A stretch of 64,000 bases of DNA from Chamaea fasciata (taxonomy: Eukaryota; Chordata; Aves; Passeriformes; Sylviidae). The translations under genes were made by a program, and so were the position numbers. A model generated the notes under the pieces. The model saw nothing but the letters and a program-made list of their open reading frames with translations. It did not search any database and had not been told where the DNA came from. Below are positions 1-9,300 of the stretch, piece after piece (within the stretch, counting starts at the first letter, position 1; every line of letters starts with the position of its first letter). The stretch lies in assembly GCA_029207755.1 (NCBI GenBank), contig JARCOQ010000012.1, positions 16,125,679-16,189,678 on the forward strand. Direction: 5' to 3'.

Positions 1-169
1 TGAGGCTTCCACCTTTCCTCCTGCCAAGGCATAAGCTGCTGCTTGTGCCACCAATGCCTTCTGTCCTTGTCCACAGCAGCCAGAGTTCAGCAGTTCCTGG
101 AAGAATCCCTGTACACTTTCCACCCCCTGGGATGAGTGGCTCAAGGCACACATCTCCCCCTGCTCTCAC

Positions 170-331
170 CAGTGGGGATCCTCTCCCAAAGATGGCGACC
201 TCAGCTGTGACGTTGCACTCTCCCAGCAACTGGGCCTTGAGTGTAATCGGGATCTCCACTGAGCTGTGAGCCTCGATGATCCCAGCTGGCACAGAGCTGG
301 AGTACCATGCAGCAGCCTTCTCCTTGTGTCC
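170..331 (-). CDS. HYDIN: HYDIN coding exon 16 (residues 716-769), last placed exon
   Basis: This 162-nt, phase 0/0 exon has a CCCTTCTAG acceptor and a CTG|GTGAGA donor. It encodes SSVPAGIIEAHSSVEIPITL and then an AEVAIFGRGSPL strand of ASH domain 6. The following intron runs to the left edge; bases 1-169 show no further exon. Confidence 0.9.
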
Positions 332-3300
332 CTAGAAGGGACAGAATCAAAAGCAGCTTCAGAACTGAGGAAATGTTAAAGTCCTTAACATCTACCACAA
401 GAGCAACTCATACACACTTGTAAAAATTCTCAGGAGAAAGCAAAAAGGCAAAAAACAAGATGCAAGGTGTAGGTGCTGAGCATCCCCAGGGAGTCCAAAA
501 GTTGCTGCATTCACAGACACCCACTTTGGTGCTGATAGCCTCCTTGCATCAGATTTTCACTGCCCTCTAAGCTCTTTTGACTTGAAGTCAAAGACTAGAA
601 TATAAACATCTTCCTCAAGAGGTTAAACTTCTTCCTAAAGTTTGTATTCAGGTTCTCAGAAAACCTTTAGGTTTGAATACAAACCAGCAAGGTCTTAACC
701 AAACCCTTTTATTCCCCTGAGTAACATTTGAGGGGAGGAGGTGGATGCAAGGCCAAACCTGAGGGAGAACACAGTAGCAGCCAGGAAAGTTGCTGTCATT
801 CACAAGGGTCAGCCTCTCCTCGTAGGGCACCTTTAGACAGCAGTGCTGGAACGTCACCACAGGGCTGAGCACTCGCAGGGGAGGAACGATGCATCTGGGC
901 AAAGAGATGACCCCAAGGGAATTAGAGATACTGAGAGCACTGAGAACTTTTGTTCTCCAAGAGCATGAAGTGGAGCATAAGACATTTGTCAAATCCAATA
1001 GAGGTTTAAAAGTCCTACAGTGAGAAATCCCCTTTAACTTCTTTGCACTCAAACACCGCTTGTCAAGTACGGGCAAACCCTGAGGCTTCGCTCTGCAGAG
1101 GCTTCCAAATGCCCAGGCAGAGCATGTGCCCTGCTCTAGAGCTGTCTCAGCAGTTTTGCCCCTTCTTTGCCCAAGGACACTTGAAAGGACTCCTCTAACA
1201 GTGCCAGTGGTCCACGAGCTAGAAAAAGGCCTAGGGCCATGCCTGGCTGTGAGCAGGGGGCATCTCACCATGGGCTGCTTTCCCAGCACCGTTCTCATGT
1301 CTAGATGGGCACATGCAGCTCACTCAGCAACATTTCTCCTTTGGAGCTGCAGCCAGGCTGGTGCTGGATGCATGAGAAAAGACAAGCAGCTGCAAGAAAA
1401 GCCTTGGTACCTGGCTGTGAGGGTCAGTGCCAACACCTCCTTGCCAACACCATCCATGTCCACCACCAGCTCCAGGTTGTAGTCTCTGACCGTGTTGGAA
1501 CACAGGGTGACCTGGGAGAAAAGAAGTGCAGCAAGCATTTGCTCACTCCCAAAATCTCATCACCACCATGTCTGGTGTGCTCCAATTCTTGTTTCATGGT
1601 ACAGAAAGGGAGGGTTTTGCCTTAATTCTTCTCCTGGTCCATAAGTAGAGCACAGTCTTTGGGAGTAACAAAAGCCTTCTGGCAATATCAAATTTGTTAA
1701 AGGGACTCATTTTTCACCAGACTACAACAACATAAATGCAGAATAAGTCTGTTGTCTTGACCAGAGTAAGTCCAGCTTTACAGCAGGAAGCTGAGGGCAA
1801 AGTGAGGACCAGCACATGCTGGGCAGTTCACAACTGCAGAGTATTTTCTGTCCCCACTGAAGATCCCTGCAGTGCATAAAACTCATCTGCTCCCCAGCAG
1901 ATGAGAAACAAGACCAGGAAGAAAACTGCTTTATACAACGATATCTCTCTCTTTAACAGCAACCTTCTGTTTTCATCCTTCCTCTGCCCACTTGCAATCA
2001 AAGAAATTACTCTCAAAAACACAAGAATGGCTTCAGCACTTGACTATATGGTACATGATTTCAGTTTGTGATTTTGGAAACAAATCAGTGCTCCTTCAGG
2101 GACATCCCGAGTAACCCAGCTCACAGAGGCTCCACAGCAGTGCAGATCCTCACTCCCACGATGATCAGAGCTGGCATCAGAGCTAAAGCCCTCCCACACT
2201 CCAGTGAAGCTCCAGCCCCACCAGCTGGACTCTTCCCATACTTCGATATCCTGGGATCCCAGGCCACGGACGGTCCCTCTGCAGGGACTTATGGTAAATT
2301 CCCTTGGCTTCATCAGTCCATGAGCTTTCTTCCTCCAAGCCTGGCTACTGAGTTTGAGTTTCTGATCAGCGCTGCTAACGCTGGGCTCTCCGGAGCCATC
2401 CCCAGGAATGCGGAGGGTGACGGCCATGGATACCAGGGAGGTGTTAAACAGGCAACACTTCAAGGTGCGAGGAAAACCTGAGAAAATGACACAATTGTCA
2501 ATTTAGGCATCAATAGCTCATGATTCCTGGTGTGAGTATCCTGGTAGGATAAAACTGTGCTTGGATTATACCTGTCACCCGAACTACAGCCCATTGCATT
2601 GGATACATGGCTTGGCTGGCCAGCTATGTGTGGAGGAGACATCTCCCACAGCCTGCTTACCAAGAATCATTTGAACACAGATGGGGAGGAAAAACCAACT
2701 GCAGGCACAGCCCAGGGCTTCTTCATGCCCATCAACAGTGATCACTGCCAGCTCCAGCAATGACTCCAGCAAGGAGGCAAGAGAGGCACAAAAAGGACAA
2801 ACGGCACAAAATAGGCACAAGAGGCACAAAAAGAATGTCACAATCCCAAATGCCACCAAGGTGATCATCCATCTGGATGCAGACAACAGTCAGCAGCACA
2901 GTTAAAAGAAACAAAGATAAAACAGCTGCTCCCAGGTGAAGAAGCCTTAGGAATGAAATCAGGTTAAGCAGGATACATCTGCTATTACAGAACCCTATTG
3001 CTGCCTGGTGCCGTTTTTTATTGTGCCACTTATTCAAAAGGAAACCAGAAGTGGCCAAAGAGTGATGCTGACTTTCTATTTCTTTGGTCCTGTTTGATCT
3101 CATGATGGCAAAAGGCTACCTGAGGCACCAGCAGCCCTGGACTTAACACCCCGAAGAGGCTGTGATGGAGGAATACGAGTGATGAATGGTCTTATGTTCA
3201 AGTGCTCCATTTCAGCAACACACCAACTCTCACGTCCGGGGCGAGCCCAGGGCACACTCACCAAAGGAGACGTCACCGAAGTGGAGGGCGGGCACATCAA

Positions 3301-6300
3301 AACGGAAAGTCGGTGCTTTCACAAAGCCCCTGCAGGACAAAGGCAGGGAGGGAGTGGTTTGTTAAAGGGAATTGCAAAGGGTGCGGGTGTCCTTAGGGAG
3401 GGGCTGCATAAAAGTTGCTGTCAGGGCCACCCTGGGCTTCAGATCAACCCAGCACCCTGTGCTCAGCACAGCACCCACGTGGACAGGAGGCAGCCAAAGC
3501 AAAGTGGTCAGCGGCTGACAGACTATCTGGGACAGGCCCTCAAGCTGCTGTGGTCCTGAGAAGTGACTTTTACTTCTCCTATCATCACTTTTCTGCTTTT
3601 CTTCCCACCTCTACCCTTTGCTGAGTGAGGATTTTATCCTTTGCAATGGCACCAGCCCGTGTGCTTGGGGCAGTTGCTGCTGCACAGTTCCCTGTCTCCC
3701 ACATCAGCCCTCTCCTGGCTGTGGAAAGGAGGTACCAGAGCACTCCGCACAGGAGTTGGGAGCGCAGCTTGTCCCCCCCAGCACAGCCATGAGAGGTGAG
3801 CTGAGGCTGCTGCTGCCCATTTGGGATGGATTATTAACAGAAGTTTTTAAAAACACTGCTGCTGGTGCAGAATCACCCAGGCTGGCCCATCTCCAAAGCC
3901 CTGGGGGCCTTGCTGGGTGTTCAGGGGGAACATCCCAGAGCAGCTACTGTCCAAAGCTCATCCATGCCACTGCCTGCCATGGCCCAAGGCAGAGGGAGAT
4001 CCCGGCAGGGGGGAGTCACTCCAGCTCCTGGGTACCACACGGGGCAGCAGGCACCCCCACACTAAGGCAATGCCAGGATCAGAACAGAGATTAAGACCTC
4101 AGGAAACACCTTTTTTCTCTGCCCGACCCCAAAATGAGGTAGGTGGGGGATGTCCCAGACACAGCTACAGATGTGCCCACCAAACTCCCAGAGTCCTTAC
4201 TTGATGGTCAGGATGGCAGGCATGGGAGATCCAGCCACACTGAACTGGAATGGTTCCTCAAAGTCCCCCAGGATGGTGGGACAGAAGGATATCCTGATGG
4301 CCTCGTGCCTGCCTGGGGCCACGGTGCCCTTCTGGGGCAGGAAGGTGAAGCAGGAGCCCATGGCTGTGCTTGGAGGGACGAGGCTGAAGGGAGCCTCAAT
4401 GAGCCCTCTGTTTAACAGGATCGCCTGCAGCAGCGGGAAAGCAAAATGGAAATACATAAGGAATCTTCCTTTCCTGGAGAAGTCTGAGTTGCTTTGGAAT
4501 TAAACAATGACCACTTGTACAAGGCAGAAGATGGCCTGTGCTGTTGCATAGCAGAAGCCAAAAAATACAACTTTGAAATACAACTTTGTATGGTTTTGGG
4601 TTTTTCATGCAAAGCAGTGATAACTTCACATAAGCAGAGTCACTCTGGGGTTTTCCACATTGACCTGCAGCACAGAGGAGCTGCTCAGCCTCACCAAGTT
4701 CATTCACACCCAGCCCTAAGAGCAACACTGGGCATGGCAGCATTACCAGTGAAATCACCAGACAACTGCTGCTGCTGCTGCTCCAGGTGTGCCCAACCCC
4801 AGCATGGGCAGGGCACGTTCAGCTTCCATTGCAGCCAAGCTGTTTACTACTGCATGTGGGAGAAAGCAGAAGCAAAGATGCAGAAAGTTCCTTTGCTTCC
4901 TTCCCAGAAACACTGTGCTCTTTCTAGAGCCAGAGGTACAGCATGGCTGAAGTGTGGTGATGGACTGGTCAGCAAGGGAAAGCACTGCCAAGCACTTTGA
5001 CCAGTGCTGACCAAGGAGGGGTTGGATGGCTTTCCTCTGACTCCCAGGAACAGGCAGGAGGGTTTTGACTGAAAACTGTCTGCAATGGACTCAAATGCAG
5101 CCAGTTTGTTCCAGCTGCTTTTGGACAGCCTGAGCACAAAGGTGATTTGTGTCTGGGACTGGAACAAAAGCCTCTGAACACACAGCTTTTTGGCCCAGTG
5201 TTGCTTTCATGTGTCAAGCGGTTTTGCAGGAAGCCTCCCAGCTGATCTCCAAGGAAGACTGCCCAAAAGAAGGGATTGGGGTCTCATGAACAACAGACAC
5301 ATATTTCTGACCCCATCAAAAAGATCCAGATTCCAAGAAACACCTCTAATTTGACTGGTACCCCAAGTGTCCAAGTTGCCTGGAATTCCACAGGTCCACA
5401 AGGCTCACTGCTACCCCGGGAGCGACCAGGATCCACCCCTGCTGCTCACCTCATAGCTGTGGGTTCCTGTGACAAAAACCTCCCCAATGTCCAGTTCCTC
5501 AAAGTTGAAGCGGAGCCGGGGCCCGAGGCCTTCCCCTGTGAGGTGCAGCGGCAGCCTGTTCTCACGGCCTGGGGAGAGATTCCTATTTCAGTACAGTAAC
5601 TCCTTCTGCCTTCCTGCACTTTTCAGGCTGCCTTAGTGCTAGTCCCTGACTCTGAGCTGCTTGGGACCAGCTTCTGCTGTTCCAGAAGATACAGAGCCTT
5701 CTCTTCCCTCAGGAGATACGGTACCCCCATAGAGACCATCCTTTCTTCTACCCCTATGTTGACAGTGATTCTTTAGGAAAGGCCAGAAATTGTGTTCTTC
5801 CTCCTGGGTGCACCTCAGAGAGTGTTCTTCCCAAGGGAGGAGGAGCACACTAAATACAGGCAGCCTTCAGAACAGGTGAGAGGGAACAAATCAAAATAGT
5901 GGAGACTCCCTGGAAGCTGCAGGGACACTGGGGATATGCCAGCATTGCCCTGCTGATCACGGAGCCTTCCCAGCAATTCCACAGGAGCCCAGGGATCTGG
6001 GGGAGTGTTCGCACCTCACCCTCACTGCGGTGAGAGAGGCATGGGGAGGAGCCGCACCTGAGATGTCGCAGTAAGCTGCTTGCTCATAGACCCGGGCATC
6101 CTGGGGCTTAAAGAACACCATGATTTCAGCTGAGCAATTGGGCCTGATCTTGCCCTCCTAAAGCAGAAGGAGACAGCAAAACATTTATCTTCAAATGTCA
6201 CAGTTCTTGTTTTCAACCACAGTTCTGTAATCTGTTATTTAGAGCTTCAGTGACAAGCAAGGAGTGAGTAACGCTCACCAGTAACACTGATAACAGAGTT

Positions 6301-9300
6301 TGGAAGCTTTAGTTGGGCTCCTGCTGCCTGCCAGGAGCCCACAGGGCAGAAACACAATTTGCAACCAGCTCTCTGAGCTCACCGGAATCCCCATGACTTC
6401 TCTCTTGGCACACAAAGCCAGCTGAGGCAGGGATTGGTCAAGTGACCTTATTCAGGGATGAGGAGGAAGAGGAGGAAGAGAAGCAGGAAGGGAGGTTCTC
6501 AGCCATCACTTACCTTAGGTTCAAGGGAGAAAATGTCATCTTTGAAGAGCATGGGATCTCCTCGCACCTTTGCCCTCTCATTCTGGAGGCAGTGGGTGAA
6601 AAGAGCGAAGCGTTCTAGGAGAGTGGTGTCCACTCTGCGCTCCTTCAGAACATCAGAAAGCTTGTCCTTTTCCTGCTGATACAGTCTGTGACACTGCCTG
6701 CAGCCACAGGAGAGACAAACCCAGCAGGCTGTTTAATAAGCCACATATTTGAGAGAGAAATGCAAGTGCAGGAGCAGCTCCTCAGTAAAGGGCTGACCCT
6801 GAGCCATGGGGTCCCAAATGGATCAGAGGATCACATGTTGTTCACTCCACACCCCACACTTGCAAGCTCAGGAGAGGTTTCCAAAGCCAGCAGCCCTCAA
6901 GAGAACCTCCTGGCTCAAAGGCCCTGCCACAGCTGAGGGAGAATCCACCAGCCACCCCAAGTGGCTTTTCCTGACACACAACTGCTTGGGGGAAGCAGGT
7001 AGAGATGGCATGGTTTACTGCGCCTAAGCCATTCAAAAGCACCAATACCTCCTGAAGCCATATGTTGGTTTTACCCTTGGGCAAAGCATGTCACTGAAAT
7101 GGATCTTTCAAACCTACCTCAGCTTCAGCTCCTCCTCCTCCCGAGTATCAACAGCCTTCCACTGGAAGTGGGCTGTGGTATCACTCATGTTGTGGATGTG
7201 CACAGTTGTGAGGTTGGATAGAGTCATGTAGGTCTTCCCAAATGTCACACTAGTCCTGTCCAGCCTGATCTGGACATCCACAGCTCTTCCATGAAGGCTT
7301 GTGTGGGTGTCTTCACCTGGAACAAAGCAAAGGGGACTCTTTGCTCAGATCACTGGCTGATGGAAGCACAAGGAACAGAGCAAACCACGGGGAACAGAAG
7401 AAAGTGTCACAGCTTTTAGCTGAATGAGCAGCTCCATGGATCAGTACATTTATCACAACCTCAGAGCTGCATGTGCACAGCATGAGGATGTCCTGGACAA
7501 CCCACCAGCATTTCACCTTCCAGAACAGATCCCTACCCAAAGCTTCCTCATTTCCAGAGCTTTCAAACCTTTGTTATTCCCAACCAACTCCTGGGATTCA
7601 TCTGGGCTCAGATCTCAGTACCAAGCTCACCATTCCTGTTGCAGGTGAGTGTTTCCCAGGAAAAACGGAAACAACAAATATCAGACACGCTCTCCAGAAA
7701 TGGCATTGATATGGAGCTCTACAAGGATCAAGATGACAAACTACATGACTACAAACTAGATGACTACAAAATGAACACCATGAAAACTACCATCATCTCC
7801 CTCTTTAAAGCCATGGCCGCATCAGCCTTTCTGCTTAGAAAGGGCTCTGCTCTGAGGGATGCAGAGAGTGCCCTGTGCAGTGCCCAGCACTCACCTGTGT
7901 CGTAGTGCACGACAAGGGACGTGGAGCAGTCACCAGTCTTCAGGGGCTGAAATTCCACTGTCACCTGCACGGTGTCACCGACGTCCAGAACTCCCATGGC
8001 CGGAGTGACGGAGAAAGGGCTGCAACACAGAGACAGCAGGACTCTTGGGGGAGATTTGGGGATGTTATCCCTTTTGCACTCCAGTTCACTTCTGCTCACT
8101 TGTGCAAGCAAAGAGCAAACCAACCACAGGCAGCAGAAGGCAGAACAGACAGGATCAGAATCAGCTACTGATTGTAGTGTCAGGAGATCCAGCCCTCATA
8201 AGATCCTGTGGGATAAAGTGACCTCATCTCTCCCATACTCTGTATGCAGCTCTCTGCAATGAGACTCAAGGGTCGTTTTCGTCTTGCTTACTTTCATCAG
8301 GCATCAGCTCCCCTTCCTGACAGAGCTGGGCAAAAGTTATGGCCATGAAGATACCAAGGACTCCTGACATAATTCAGAAACAGAGCTGACAAGTGAGCAA
8401 AGCTGGCAGTTTTTGTGACCAAGGCTCTCAAAGCGCCATTCACCTGCACTTTTGCTAAATGCTGTGTGCAAGGAGGCTGCAATCTACTTCAAGTCCCATG
8501 ATATAGTTATCTGCTAGAGCCAAATGTTCCTTTGTCCACTGATGCCTTAACTGCTGGAATTACTAAATTTTTTGATTTTGGGAGAATATATCTCATTAAA
8601 AGCTCCCCTCCACCCCAAGGAAGACAAAAAAATTACTGCTAATTGAATTGCCTCATCAGTCCACTAACACCTACTGTAGGAAGAAACCCAAATATCATCT
8701 AATCTTAATATATAGGACTTTTTAGTGAGGGTGTACCAGCTGATGTCAAACAACATTAACTATTCTAATAAATCCAGTCTGTTAGGTTAAAGCAGCCATT
8801 ACTCCATCTCTGTGCTGAAAAATTCTGTAAAGAGTCAGCAGATCACAAGCTCCATCTTTCCCTTTGTCACGGCACCCAGGGTCTATTTCATCTACTTCAG
8901 TATTTCATTCCTGAAATTCAGAAACTCTTTATATCCCTATCAGGCAGGATCCAACATGCTCTGCAGCACTCATTAGAACAACTGGCAAGCACGTTGCAAA
9001 AGGATACCAGACTTTATTGGGTATTTATGTGGTGGTGACAAAACAAGATCTGGAAATGCCAGAGAAAACCTGTGCATGGATTTACAAGTTCCTGCCTACA
9101 TATTTGCACAGTCAAAAGCAGCAGCCTGTTGGAACAGCATCTGAGGAGCCTGCTTAAATAGCTTTGGTGGGCTTTGGTGGAAGATCCTCTCAGAGCCTCA
9201 TGTTTCACAGCAGAAAAGTCCATTTGCCTTCTGACCTCTGTTTTGCCAGGAAAAAAATCAAAGCCACTGGGCTGGCCCAGGTTAGACAGCAGGTCTGTGC

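Noticed and set aside
2068..4503. Plus-strand frames opposite HYDIN exons (up to 158 codons)
   Set aside because: Antisense shadows of HYDIN coding exons and introns, with no independent support.
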